Assembly: GCF_902686445.1 (NCBI RefSeq)
Contig: NC_062226.1
Coordinates: forward strand, 11,752,001-11,816,000
Reading direction: 5' to 3'
Source of the DNA: Sciurus carolinensis
Taxonomy: Eukaryota > Chordata > Mammalia > Rodentia > Sciuridae
Length of the DNA: 64,000 bases
A model generated the notes under the pieces. It saw nothing but the letters and a program-made list of their open reading frames with translations, made no database searches and was not told where the DNA came from. The translations under genes were made by a program, and so were the position numbers. The stretch's first letter is position 1. Each line of letters begins with the position of its first letter. Below, piece by piece: positions 1 through 10,961 of the stretch.

Positions 1-60
1 GAGAAGTGGTGGGACCGATGTGTAGGGCGATCTATCAGGACAGCTTCTTCCCTGACCTCA
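1..60 (-). other. 5' flank of an OR paralog lying left of the window
   Basis: These bases match the DNA immediately upstream of the start codons of OR copy A (from 9,571) and copy B (from 26,190). They carry copy B-type variants at the two positions where A and B differ. In both copies this segment begins about 17 bp upstream of the ATG on the minus strand. A third paralog, or its remains, is therefore expected just outside the left edge. Homology to the other units becomes weak after about position 60. Confidence 0.8.
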
Positions 61-2060
61 AATCAGTCTACCTCTCTATCTATATACACACACATTTGAG
101 GGAATATGTATACACATTATATATATATATATATATTTATGTATAAATATATATATATATATTTATGTATAAATATATATATATATATATTTATCAACTG
201 CTATTTCTTAGCATTTTTATAAATATTTACTTTCAAAAACTTCCAGAAACAGGAGGTAATATCTAACAAAGGGTGTGTTAAAGAATTCCGAGTCACCTCC
301 TAAATGAAAAGCAGACAGTTTTTCATGTGTTTTCAGCAACTTCTTGTCACCTATTTTATCTGAATTCTTCTTTTCCTTCCTGAGTAGTCTTCTTAGATTT
401 TATCTTGAGCAACCCTTTAGTTTCTTTTTCCCCCATTTTGTCCCAGTGAAGAAATTGCTGGGTCTCATCTGGGCTCAGGATGCTGTCACACAAGGGGTGC
501 TCTTGGGTGAGATCCTCTCTCGGGTCCTCTTCCCATCACAGACCTGGGGGTGGTGGCTAGAGTGGTTGCAGTAGGTCAAGGAATGTCAGAACTGACCAAT
601 GCTTTTGCTACCCATAGGTTGTAGGTGAGACTCCTCATAACTTCAGAATAAAGCCTGCTTTATGTTCACTTGAGCATTTTGTTTGGATGATATAATTTGG
701 ACACTTGAATTGTAAGGCTTGGGTCCAGGATGCCATCCAGTAGTACCACAAGTAACAGCCTATGCTGCTGAGATGAGTTCTTTAAATATATTCTTTTCAC
801 CAACTATACACGCATAAAGTCCTCATTCTAAACTTCAAACATTATAGTAATGTAAACTTTAGTGCTCAAGAGTGGGAACTGGAATCCCTACCATCACCCA
901 CAATTCTTCTCAAATTAATAAAATTCAATGCATCTCTAAGAAGACCCCAAGAGAATGTTTAGTAGAATTTGAAAAGGTTATTCTGATAATCATTTGGAGT
1001 CAATCATGTCTTCAAACTCTGGGTTTTAATCTACTCTGTCTCTACACATGTGTAGAGAACTCAGCTGGTGTCCCCCTGTAAGCAGGTGCCCTCTGACTGC
1101 CAGGAGTCTTAGGACTCCTTGATGACCCACTTCTCCTTTGCCCCACACATCGTGGTCCTTCACTTCCCTTCCTTCCTGCTCCCTTCTCTGCCTCCCATCC
1201 CACAAAGTTGTTTGCTCTCCTCTCTTCATTGATTTCAGAGAGGAAAGACTGTAGGTGACTTTGACCTCTACTCTGTCGGAGCTGACAGGAGCTCTCTTGT
1301 TTTGCAGCATCGGTACCTGACCTCAGCATCTCTCCTGGGTGCTGGAATTTAGCAACCCAGCTCCCCTATCCACCCTCTTCTCATTGCCAGCTGCAAGTGA
1401 AACAGATCAGCTGCACAGGGTGCAAGGTCCCTTTGGTGATGCATTCTGCTTAGAGATTCTTCGGGGTCCTTTATAGGCTGAGTCCTCTTTTTGGCTCTGA
1501 AGTCTGTCTCATTTTATTCCTGTATCTTGGCTCTAATGAAGGTGATATCTTACTCTAATTTTAATTTTCTACTTATTTTATTCTGGGTGGCTTTAGGCCC
1601 TCAGATTCCCAGACCCTCTATCTCTCTAAGTGGTTCTCAGCTCCTGCTTCCAGTTTTGTTTCAGCCTTTCTTCTCCAGGAATCACTAGTTTCCAGTACGC
1701 CTGACTCTGCCTCTCTCAATAATCCAAGGAACTTAACTTTCAACTTGTTAATTCCTCCTAGTGCCTTGCTTAGCTGTGACCAGCCAGCATTCCTGAGGGT
1801 CATGGCTAACACAAAATATAGAGACTGTGTTCCTGTATCAGAGCAAGGAGGCTATGGATTCTCAGAGAACTTCACCTGACTTGGAGTCATAGGATTTTAG
1901 GTCCCTGTGCTATTTACCTCTATCATTTTAGCATCTCAGGGAGTTAATGGTTCAATTCCCACAATTGTAGAGATAGGGAGCTTAGAATATTTGGAGGCTG
2001 CCTAGCACTTGGAAAGTCTCTCACTTAGAAAAACTTCCCACAGTCTGCCAAATTTGTCTA
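61..2060. other. Intergenic cassette sequence, unit 0
   Basis: I see no gene here. Apart from the TA microsatellite, this is single-copy-looking sequence shared at moderate identity with units A and B. The short reading frames on both strands (65-95 codons) lack family signatures and are not conserved in frame among the three units. Confidence 0.6.
116..190. repeat. (TA)n-rich microsatellite
   Basis: Runs of TA dinucleotides are broken by short TTTATGTA interruptions that themselves repeat. Simple low-complexity sequence. Confidence 0.9.
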
Positions 2061-2084
2061 CCTGATGATTGACAGACACTGCTC

Positions 2085-2240
2085 CAAGAGTTTCCATATA
2101 GTAAATCATTTAATTGTCACAGGTCACACAATTGAGGTACAGAGAACTGAAGTGCCTGGACCAAAGACACAGCCGAGGTTGGGAAGTCCAGCTCAGGAGC
2201 ATGTGCTCTTGACCCCTGCTCTGTCCTCACTGTCTTGTTC
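2085..2240 (-). mobile_element. MIR-like SINE remnant, unit 0
   Basis: The stretch has the typical antisense MIR order: a gaggtacagagaactgaag-type segment, then accaaagacacagc, then a degenerate core ending near gtgctcttgacccctgc. The same element is at about 16,520-16,690 and 30,090-30,260, so it predates the cassette duplications. Confidence 0.6.
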
Positions 2241-3300
2241 ACTTGCTCCTCTGCTCAGCCAGTTCCCTGGAGGAGACCAGTCTGTGGGTCTCGGCTGCAG
2301 GACGTGGGCTGTGCCCTTCAAGGCAGGACCAGTGCCCACAACTGTGTCCTGCACGGAGCAGGTGCTTCACAGGTCTGCTATTTGATCAAAGGAGAAAAAG
2401 GACAAAATAGAGGGAAAGATGTTGTTTCCTGGGTTTTGAGATGGAGGAGAGAAGATAGGATCAGAAAGAGGGAGGAAGATCATATGAAGATGCTGGTCCC
2501 CCAGTCCCAGTTACCAAAACCCCTCATCCTGCTGCCTACCTGGGTGTGAAGGATAGATTCAGGGTCCTGGACAGGCTTGTGACTTGCCAAGTGTGTAAGG
2601 TCAGACTCTGAATCTCTGAAGAACGAGGACTTTTGAGGTGCTGATCTAGCCTTAGAAGTGTGTTGACTTTGTCCTACCAACAGTGGGAATTGGTGAGAGG
2701 AAGGGAGACCCAGGGGCCTGTCCTGTTTGCATGCAGAGCCCTCAGGGGATTGGGCTGTGGTCTTCCCAGGAGAGGGGAACCTTACTGGTGTCCTCGCTGA
2801 GCTCTTTAGGGAAGCTGGCTCAGAGGTGTAGCCTCTTCACCGTGAAAGGGAATTTGAGCCATGCAGCAGCAGGGGTGGAGGTGTGTTAGACACGTGTGTG
2901 CTGTATGTACATGTGGGTTTCTGCTTGTGCATGCCTGTGTTTAGGCTCAGGTGTGTCTGCCTGGGGAAGAGGCACTGGCCCCTGACATGCCCGAGGTTTG
3001 GTCTCTGCATCTGGTGGAGTGTTTTGGGAAAAGGTTTGAAGGTGCAGACCTGGGAATCAGACTGAGGAGATTCCTGTGTCTTATGAGCTGTGGAGCATTT
3101 ACAAATATTTAACCTTTTTGAGCCTCAATGTTCCTTTTGTTTTCCATGTGCATTCCCCAAACATTTTATTACCTCAATTTCTTAAGGTGGGTGGCTTATA
3201 TTTGAATCTTAGTTCTCCCAACTATTAATGGGTGGATTTGGGCAAGTTATTTAGCCTCACTTATGCACATTGTCCTCCTCTATAAAAGGCACCATAATCA
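2240..3300. other. Cassette segment shared by all three units
   Basis: This segment is highly similar to 16,700-17,690 throughout and to 30,270-30,880 over its first part. All reading frames are short and none shows a known domain. The end (about 3,200-3,300) looks like a second MIR-type remnant. No gene seen. Confidence 0.6.
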
Positions 3301-3956
3301 CAACTTTTAAACAGATTTTAAAAATTATTTTTCCCTTTAAGGAGATTATTTTTTAGAGAAGTTTTAGATTCACAGCAAAATTTATCACAAAATACAAAGT
3401 TCCCACAGGCCCCTGTTCATAGATTTCCCTCTTAGCAACAGCCTCACCAGAACTGGAACTGACAAACTTTTACTTAACATTGTTAAGTCCACAGTTGCAT
3501 CAGGATTCACTCTAGGTGTTTAAATACACATCTAAACTGTTTTTGTGTCTTTTCATGACTTGATGCTCTTTTCTTTATAGCACTAAACACTATTCTATTG
3601 TCTGAATGTCCAAAGTTTATTTATGAATTCACCTACTGAAAGTGATCTTGATTATAGTATGCTTTGTCAGTTATGAATAAAGCTGCAACAAATGTCCACG
3701 TGCAGGTTTTAGTGTGGACTTGTTTTCAATGCTTGAGTAAATACCAAGGGGTGCGATTGCTAGATTGTCTGGTGAAAGCACATTAGAATTTGTAAGACAT
3801 TGTCAAATTCTCTTTCAAAAAGACTGCTGGGTTGCATTCCAACAATTATTAAGGAGAATTCCTGTTCTGAGTTTTCTCCAGCATTTGTTATTGTTGCTAT
3901 TCTGGGTTTTGGCCATTCTAATAGCTGTGTTGTTTTATATTGCATTTCCTGATACA

Positions 3957-4664
3957 TGACACAGAGCATCTTTTTTTTTTTAGACTAATGAATTTTACTG
4001 CAGCAGAATATAAAAATTTCATTGATAAAATTTCAGATCACACATTCCAACTACCCTTTATAGCTAGATTGTGGAACCAACCTAGATGCCCTTCAACAGA
4101 TGAATGAATAAACTGTGGTACATATACACAATGGAATATTATTCAACCATAAAGAAGAATAACATTATGGCATTTGTAGATAAATGGATGGAATTAGAGA
4201 ATATGCTAAGTGAAATAAGCCAAGCCCAAACAACCAAAGGCTGAATGTTTTCCCTGATGATGATATGTAATGGGGGTGGGGGGTAAGAGAAGAATGGAGG
4301 AATTTTAGATTACATTGAGGGAAATGAGAGGGAGAGGGGTATGAAAAATGGTGGAATGAGACAGACATCATTACCCTATGTACATGTATGATTACACAAA
4401 TGGCATGAATCTACATTGTGCACAACCAAAGAAATGAAAAGTTGTACCCCATTTGTGTACAATGAATCAAAACGCAGTCTGTAAAAATAAAAAAATAAAA
4501 AATCAGAACATCATATTACAACAGACTGAATGCAGAAACACAAAAATCTAGTGCTCTCCTATTAATTTAGGTATTAAAGAGATTTGCGAAAATATAAAAC
4601 AAGGCCATTTTTATCATTAATTTTTTTGAATTGAGAAGGAACTTGTTGACAGGGAGCATCTTTT
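3957..4664 (-). mobile_element. Retroposed fragment with poly(A) and target-site duplication
   Basis: An insertion of about 670 bp is flanked by near-identical 18-bp copies at 3,957-3,974 and 4,647-4,664, sharing gagcatctttt with two mismatches upstream. It starts with a run of T at 3,971-3,981, which is the poly(A) tail of a minus-strand retrocopy. The source transcript is not recognised and the insert holds no long frame. Units A (about 18,310) and B (about 33,490) keep the empty site, so insertion followed duplication. A young L1 3' end sits inside it. Confidence 0.65.
4056..4500 (+). mobile_element. 5'-truncated L1 3' end
   Basis: The piece contains the end of ORF2 (from the region encoding [14 protein letters not shown] residues to the C-terminus), a G-rich 3'UTR and a terminal A-rich tail at about 4,487-4,501. 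It closely resembles 40,675-41,125 of the full-length L1 and 55,680-55,990. It is nested in the minus-strand retrocopy at 3,975-4,646. Confidence 0.85.
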
Positions 4665-4876
4665 CATATGCTTATTCTCCCACTGTGTGTTTTCTTTGGT
4701 GAGTTGTGTGTTTTGGTCTTTGGCCAATTTTTCAATACAGTTGCTTTATTGTTAAACTAAAAATCTTCTATGGACATTTTGGGTAACAGTCTTTTAGCAG
4801 ATATGTATTTTGCAAATATTTTTACCCAGCTTATGACTCCTCTTCACATTCTCTTAACAGTGTTCTTGTTAGAGCA

Positions 4877-5003
4877 GAAGCTTTTAATTTTTTAATTTGT
4901 CCTAATTAGTTATACATGACAGTAGAATGCACTTTGACACATCATACATAAATGGAGTATAATTTCTCATTCTTCTGGTTGTACATGATGAAGTTTTTAA
5001 TTT
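4877..5003 (-). mobile_element. Very short L1 3' end with target-site duplication
   Basis: About 95 bp of the sciurid L1 3' terminus, antisense (ttgtcctaattagttatacatg and so on), interrupts the old L1M. It is flanked by gaagcttttaattt near 4,877 and gaagtttttaattt near 4,990, which looks like a 14-bp target-site duplication with one mismatch. Confidence 0.65.
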
Positions 5004-5219
5004 AATGAATTCTAGCTCATGCATTATTTTTTCACTGATCTTGTCTTTGGTGTGGTATCTGGAGAGTTAATGACATTCCCAAGCTCACCTGTTTTCTTTT
5101 ATATTATTCTCTAGGACTTTATAGCTTTTCATTTTACATTTATATCTGTGATTCATTTGAGTTAATTTTTATGAAGTGTGGAAGGTCTGTGTCTAGATTA
5201 TCACTAGTTGTATAATAGT

Positions 5220-5790
5220 AAAATTGCTAGTATTTGTATGCTTCATTTTACCCATTTATCAAACAGAAATAATAACCATTCTTACCTCATTATCTTATTA
5301 AATAAGATTTGTTTTCTAACTAGTTAGATTGCCTGGCACCAGTGTTAAATTCACGGGTGTGCCCCCAGTGCTCAGAAGGACCTGTGCACGACTGTCACTG
5401 TCAAACTTTTTGAACAAGGGGCGTCACACTTTTGTTTTGCATGAGTCTTGAATATTTTGTATCTAGTCCTGGCGTGCACATAGTTATCAATAAAGAAACA
5501 TCCATGATAACGATGATGATGGTCGGAGTGTCCCTGCCATTTAATATCCACATTCCTGCCAGTCTGCATTCCCTACTTTGCCCTGTGGAGCTCTGAGGAG
5601 TTAGTCGACTGGGTTCTGATGCTTCTTGAGGACTGTGTGTTCCTATGGAGACAGGACTGCAGGGTCTCAGAGTAGGAGCTCTCTCCTGAGCTCCTCAAGA
5701 GTGATCCACCAGCACGTCACAAAATTCCCATGGTCACCTCCAATTGCCACATTCTAAGTGGAATATATGTTCCACCTATTCCTCTCCTTT
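5220..5790. other. Unassigned intergenic sequence
   Basis: No recognisable gene or repeat family. There are only short frames on either strand. Confidence 0.5.
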
Positions 5791-6796
5791 TCTGTTTAAA
5801 ATTTATTTTTGATTGACACATATTAATTGTACAGTTTGTGGGGTATAGCGTGACAGCCCCATACATGTATGTAATGTGTGATGATCCCAACAGGATAAGG
5901 AACATTTCCTTACATATTTATCATTTCTTTGCATTTGGAGTCTTTGAAGTCCTCTCTTGCACTTCTTAATCAAATGTGCACAAGTTGTCAACTATAGCCA
6001 CCCTCCTGGGTTGCAGAACATTAGAACTTATTCCTCTGTCTAAGTGCCTTTTGGTACTTTCCCTTCTCTCCCCTTCTACTCTCTTCTGTGAGGTAATGCT
6101 CTAGCTCCCATGTGAGCGTGACAACATGTGGTTAGTCTTTCTGTGCCTGGTTTATTTCCCTCAACATAATAGTCCTCTAGTGCCACACATCTGCACTGCT
6201 GCAAAGGATAGGATCTCTTTCTTTTTAGGGCTAGATAGTAGTGCACTGAGTGTGTATGCTGTATATCCTTTTCCATTCACCTGTAGATGGACGTGCTGGT
6301 TGATTCCATATTTTGGCCATTATGACTAGTGCTTCAACAAACACGATGTGCAGCTATCATTTTGATATTAGGATTTGGTTTCTTTTGGACCTAGAACCAG
6401 AAGTGGGTTGGCTGGCTCAGCTGGTATTTCCGTTGTTAGTATTTTTTGGGCGCCTCCATTCTGTTGCCCACGTTGGTTGTACTACTACGTTCCCACATGG
6501 TGTTTGAGGGTTCTCCTGTTTCTCCATCCTCACCAGCATTTGTTACTTTTTGATTTCTAGATATTATTCATTTTCTGACTGAGTTGAGATAATATTTCAT
6601 TGTAGTTGATTTGAATTTCCCAGATGGTTAGTTCTGAACATTTTTTTCATATACCTGTTGATCATTTGTGTGTCTTCTTTTCAGAAATATCTATTTGGAT
6701 TACTTTTCCATTTTTAAATCTGATTTTGTTTTTGGTGACCTTTCTGAGTTCCTTACGTATTCTGGATATTAATCCCCTGTCCGATGAATAGTTGGA

Positions 6797-6985
6797 GATA
6801 CATGTACTGGAGATGAACTCAGGGGTGCTCTACCACTGGGCTACATTCCCAGCTCTTTTTAGAAAAATTTTAATTATAAGACATGGCCTCACTTGTCCAT
6901 TCAGTCCTCAGACTTGTTATTCTCCTGCCTCAGTCTCCAGTGGGACTGGGATTACAGACGTGGGCCATCACATACAGAATTCTGA
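6797..6985 (-). mobile_element. Dimeric ID/B1-type SINE
   Basis: It reads as the complement of a tRNA-derived ID half (gaactcaggggtgctctacc, actgggctacattcccagc) joined to a B1/7SL-like half (ctcctgcctcagtctcc, gggattacagacgtgggcc). This is the dimeric design common in squirrel genomes. Confidence 0.75.
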
Positions 6986-7036
6986 TAGTTGTCTTTTCAC
7001 TATATTGAGTGTTTCCTTTCTTGTGAAGAAGCTTCT

Positions 7037-7125
7037 TTCTTTTTCAAGGACTGAGGACCAAACTCAGGGCCTTGTGTGTTCTAGGCAAGTGCTGTACCGC
7101 TGAGCTAAATCCCAACCTCTGAAGA
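7037..7125 (-). mobile_element. ID-type SINE
   Basis: Antisense ID element: actgaggaccaaactcaggg, then ctaggcaagtgctgtaccgc and gagctaaatcccaac. These are the complements of the tRNA-like A/B-box half found elsewhere in this window in plus orientation. Confidence 0.75.
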
Positions 7126-7331
7126 AGCTTCTTCATATGAGATAATTCCATTTGTCTAGTTTTTCTATTGTTACTTGTGTTTTTTTGGTACTTTCCCCCC
7201 AGATCTTTGCCTGAACAATTGTCTTGAAGCATCTTCCCCTATAGTTTTACATGTGGGAGTCTTACTCTTAGGTCCCTTACCCATTTGAGTTGTTTTTTGT
7301 ATATAGTGAGAAATGGGGGTCTAGCTTCATT

Positions 7332-7334
<3 letters not shown>

Positions 7335-7367
<33 letters not shown>
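7335..7367. repeat. (GT)n microsatellite
   Basis: Uninterrupted GT dinucleotide run of about 33 bp. Confidence 0.95.
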
Positions 7368-7369
<2 letters not shown>

Positions 7370-7479
7370 AAGTTTCCACCATTTATTGAAGAGAAAACCT
7401 TTCCCCCAAAGTATGTTATTGATGCTTTTGTCAAAAATCAATTGGCTGCAAATATGTGAATTAATAGTTGGGGAGGCTG

Positions 7480-8618
7480 TATGAAGCAACTAACACACCG
7501 AGGTGTTTATGTGTTATTCTTGATGTGTAGCTGTCATTAATGCTGCTCACCAAATATTTTTGGCTCCTTTTCTTGTGGGTACATGGTTGGCCATGCCTCC
7601 TAGCTCCCAGGCTTTGGGTGGGATCATGAGATTAGTTGTGGACAATAAGTTCTAGTCAAAAGTGGTGTGAGTCTCTCCTGGAACGAAGTACTTCCCTGGA
7701 AGTGAAAAATCCTCAACAGCATTTCTCAGCTTCTGACAAAGGATGGCTAATGTTTATAACGACTGTTGACCCATAATCTTGTGTCCCTGAGTACTTAAAA
7801 TGAGCTCTACTCTTACACTTTTCTATGGTGGACATTTCATAAAAATGAGAAGTAATACTTTGACTTTGTGGTCCTGAAGTTTTGAAGTTGCTCTTTCCAC
7901 AGCACAACCTAGCTGTGATACAGAAAGGCAGCTTAATGAGAATGGTGGACATTTGGAGAAAGGAAGAATTAAGAGGGATGGGAGAAGGAGTTGGGTACTG
8001 AAGATCCACCTGCATGACACCTAACAGTAGGTAAGAAGAGTGTGTTTACAGTTTCTTCTGTCCTTCCAGCTTTATTCACCTTATTCTCAAATTGAAGCAG
8101 CCTCACAGGGCTTTTCCCTGTCACTCAAGCACATTGCCTTTTAATGTCTCTGCATGCTTAGTTGGTTTCCAATATTTGAAATGCTCCGCCCGTTTCCTCA
8201 TCTTTTGAGTTTCCTCTGTCAGTGTTCACTCCAGTCTTGAGAATGGCCTTAGCTCATTCATCCAAGATGTCTTTCCAGTTCCCTATGAGACTGATGTAAT
8301 TTTTAAAAGCAAACAGGATTTATAACTCTGTGAGAAGAGTTATTTGGAGATACATTTTCCTAATAGGTAAGTCCCTGTATGGAGGACTGAAAAAACTATT
8401 TTCATGACATCTGGATAATAGTGACACCTAGTTCAGTATTGAATATGGTCAGTGCCATGGAGAGAAACCAAGTGTTCTGTTCCACTCAGTGCCCACTGGT
8501 ATCCAGCATCACCCCCATGACCTCTTTGAGTGCCTTGTGGAAAATGGTTAGGAGGAAGGATAACCTGAGAACCTCCTAGGTCATCTCCCAATTATGATAT
8601 TCCATCATTTTGTTCTTT
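7480..8618. other. 3' flank of OR copy A
   Basis: Intergenic sequence downstream of the minus-strand OR. From 7,484 to about 8,440 it aligns with 23,476-24,390 and about 24,990-25,065 at only moderate identity. From about 8,447 onward identity to unit B rises abruptly. No gene seen. Confidence 0.6.
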
Positions 8619-9554
8619 CTATGAGAGAATTCTGTCCCTTAATTTCCTTAAACCTCTCTTCATATCTTTGTTCCTCAGGCTATAGATGAAAGGGTTCAGC
8701 ATAGGAGTCACTACTGTGTACATAACTGTGGCTACCCGGTCCTTCACCACTGAGTACACGGACAGGGGCCTAAAATAGACATAGATGACACTCCCATAGA
8801 ACAGGGCCACTACAGTGAGGTGGGAGCCACAGGTAGAGAAAGCTTTCCACTTGCCAGCAGCAGAGGGGATTCTGAGCACAGTGACAATGATCCTCAGGTA
8901 GGAGAAGAGGATGCACAGGAAGGGGGTCACAATGACAGCCAGGGTCTCAGTCATGACCACGATCTGGCTGGAGGAGGTATCAGAGCAGGACAGCTTTAGC
9001 ACAGGCTGGGTGTCACAGAAAAAGTGCTTAATGACATGGGAGGCACAGAAAGAGAGGCGAGACATGAGCATCACCCGGAAGAGGGAGTGCAGGTGGGAGA
9101 TGGTGCAAGAGCCCAGCAGCATGAGGAGGCAGCGGCGTGGGCGCATGACCACATCATAGCGGAAGGGGTTGCAGATGGCCACCAGCCGGTCGATGGCCAT
9201 GGAGGCCAGCAGGTAGCTGTCAGTGTTCCCAAAGGCCATGAAGAAGTACATCTGGACCAGGCAGCCTATGTAGGAGATGGCTTTTGACTCTGATAGAAAA
9301 TTCACCAGCATCTTGGGCACGATGACCGTAGTGAAGCAGATATCCATGAAGGACAAGTTGCTGAGGAAAAAGTACATGGGTGTGTGGAGCCTGGAGTCGG
9401 AGTGGATGGCTAGGATGATGAGCAGGTTGCCCACGATAGTGACCAGGTACATGATGAGGAAGATGGCGAAGAGGGGTATCTGCAGCTGGGGGCTGGAGGA
9501 GAGGCCCAGGAGGATGAAGCCCGAGGTGCTGCTGCTCTGGTTCTTTAACTCCAT
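8619..9554 (-). CDS. Olfactory receptor, family 1 (OR copy A)
   Basis: A complete 311-residue odorant receptor in one exon, a seven-transmembrane G-protein-coupled receptor of olfactory neurons expected to signal through Golf at the cilia. Visible hallmarks: N-glycosylation site N5-Q-S; GN at 42-43 in TM1; PMYFFL at 59-64; conserved TM3 cysteine C98; extracellular-loop cysteines C170, C180 and C190; KAFSTCGSH at 237-245; PMLNPFIY at 284-291. The usual DRY at the end of TM3 is DRL (122-124). Length and start are normal for the family. The closest families by memory are OR1L/OR1Q-like, but I cannot name the subfamily. Copy B is about 94 percent identical in protein. Long frames on the opposite strand are shadows. 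The odorant is unknown. Confidence 0.96.
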   Translation of the reverse strand: MELKNQSSSTSGFILLGLSSSPQLQIPLFAIFLIMYLVTIVGNLLIILAIHSDSRLHTPMYFFLSNLSFMDICFTTVIVPKMLVNFLSESKAISYIGCLVQMYFFMAFGNTDSYLLASMAIDRLVAICNPFRYDVVMRPRRCLLMLLGSCTISHLHSLFRVMLMSRLSFCASHVIKHFFCDTQPVLKLSCSDTSSSQIVVMTETLAVIVTPFLCILFSYLRIIVTVLRIPSAAGKWKAFSTCGSHLTVVALFYGSVIYVYFRPLSVYSVVKDRVATVMYTVVTPMLNPFIYSLRNKDMKRGLRKLRDRILS

Positions 9555-10960
9555 GTGTCTGGACAGGTTCTGGAGAAGTGGTGGGACTGATGTGCAGGGC
9601 GATCTATCAGGACAGCTTCTTCCCTGACCTCAAGCTTATAAGCATAGCACACTGCCATTTGTTAGGCATTTGAAAATAGGTTCATTTTATGAAATTACAG
9701 ATAAGCATAGTGAATTGATGAGGGATCAATTCAGAACACTCCAAGATTCTTACTAAACTAGAAAGCAAAGGTTTCTGTGTGTTGTTGGGAACTTCTATGT
9801 GGCCTGATTTTTCTGAATTCTTGTTATTTCACTTTCAAAATTTCCTTTTTGGTTTTTTCTTTTTTCTTTTTTTTCCTTGATCAATTCTTTAACTTCTTTT
9901 TTTGGTTGTTGTTTGTTTTAGAGACAGAAATGCTGAGTCTCTCCTGTATCAGTTACAGTTCCCAGGAATGAGGTCCTTTCGTTCTGAGTCTTCTTCCCAC
10001 AGTGCTGGAGGTGGTGCTGTAGTGGGGACAGTACAGTAATGAACACCATAATTGATTATTATTCTTTGATAGACATAAAATTCAAATGAGATCTTTTTCT
10101 TCAGAGCAGAACTTTCTTAATATTTGTTTAAACATTTGTGGTTGAATAATATGATATGGAAACTTTAATTGTAAATTTTTGGTTCAGAGATGCCTTCAAA
10201 ATAGGAACATTATCAGGAATGGCTCATTACTGAAATGAGCTCCTTAAGTATGTTACTGTTTCTAATTACCAAACTATAGGATATCCTTACTCTGAACATT
10301 CAAGTAGTATAGGATTATGAACTTTAGAATGTTAGAGTTCCATTCCCACCAATATCATAGAAAAGATACTGAAGGATAGCCCCATTTCCTGTATTAAGCT
10401 CTATCACTCAATGGTGAAAGAAGTAGAAGGTATACATACCTTCTAGGACGGACTTGTTATTCTTTTAAATGATACAATTTTGTACTACGGAAATGCAAGA
10501 TAATCACCTGAAAACCTTTTAAAACTTATGAAGATTTCATCAAAGTCATTAGATATAAGGTAAATCTCAAAATATTAATACTCATCCTGTATTAGGAAAT
10601 GTAATGGGATAAGATTTCAGTTGAAATGGCAAGGAAGTCTTAAAAGTTGTCAGGAATAAACATGAGGGGTGAAACAAAACATAACAAATAGCAAAACCCC
10701 CAAACAAATTTTAAAAAGCAAGCAAAGGAAAATAAAAAGAGAAAAAGGAAGTAAGAAATAAAATTCAGTTAGAGGAGTAACGACTCCAGACAGAGAAAGT
10801 AATTATAAAATGTTATAATTATGATGGGAAGTTTCCTAACCTGAAGCCAAAGCACAGAATAATTCCAAACAATAAAATAATGGCACATACACATACAAAA
10901 ATCCAAAATGGACAAAAGTAAATATCTTTGTATGTACGTATTTTGATCATGGTCTATGTT
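9555..10960. other. 5' flank of OR copy A
   Basis: Likely holds the promoter and any non-coding 5' exon of copy A, but I cannot identify a TATA box or splice sites with confidence. Identity to unit B is very high up to about 9,995 and lower beyond. A T-rich tract lies at about 9,845-9,900. Confidence 0.55.
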
Positions 10961-10961
10961 G

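Larger units (their letters stand above)
3300..5220 (-). mobile_element. Ancient L1 (L1M type) 3' portion, interrupted, unit 0
   Basis: The sequence reads as the complement of an old mammalian L1 ORF2 C-terminus and 3' region, with the familiar antisense phrases ggaattcctgttctgag, ttttggccattctaat and gggtaacagtctttta. Homologous copies are at about 17,690-18,930 and 31,340-34,050, so the insertion predates the duplications. It is interrupted here by two later insertions, at 3,975-4,646 and about 4,891-4,990. Confidence 0.8.
5790..7380 (-). mobile_element. Old L1 (L1MB-like) 3' part with SINE insertions
   Basis: It starts with antisense L1 3' sequence (aaaatttatttttgattgaca) and runs through ORF2-derived antisense sequence to about 7,310. 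About 6,280-6,790 has a homologue at 19,257-19,745 in unit A. Two ID-type SINEs (about 6,797-6,985 and 7,037-7,125) interrupt it, and a GT repeat follows at 7,335. Confidence 0.7.
1..7480. repeat. Tandem OR cassette, unit 0 (partial)
   Basis: This is the leftmost of three diverged tandem units. Recognisable homologous stretches are: 1-60 with 9,571 and 26,190; about 690-1,010 with 10,180-10,380 and about 26,800-27,570; about 1,030-2,060 with about 14,130-15,150; about 2,095-3,260 with 16,560-17,690 and 30,150-31,310; and about 6,280-6,790 with 19,257-19,745. Relative to unit A it lacks most of about 10,400-14,100 and 15,170-16,510. Its OR gene lies outside the window. Boundaries are approximate and judged by eye. 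Confidence 0.75.

Noticed and set aside
1026..1329. Overlapping minus frames of 94-95 codons
   Set aside because: No signature, overlapping in two phases, and not preserved in the homologous unit A sequence near 14,130-14,430.
8911..9627. Plus-strand frames of 82-116 codons opposite OR copy A (and the same at 25,640-26,213 opposite copy B)
   Set aside because: They are complements of the OR coding sequence, with arginine- and histidine-rich composition and no signature. Their conservation follows from the OR.
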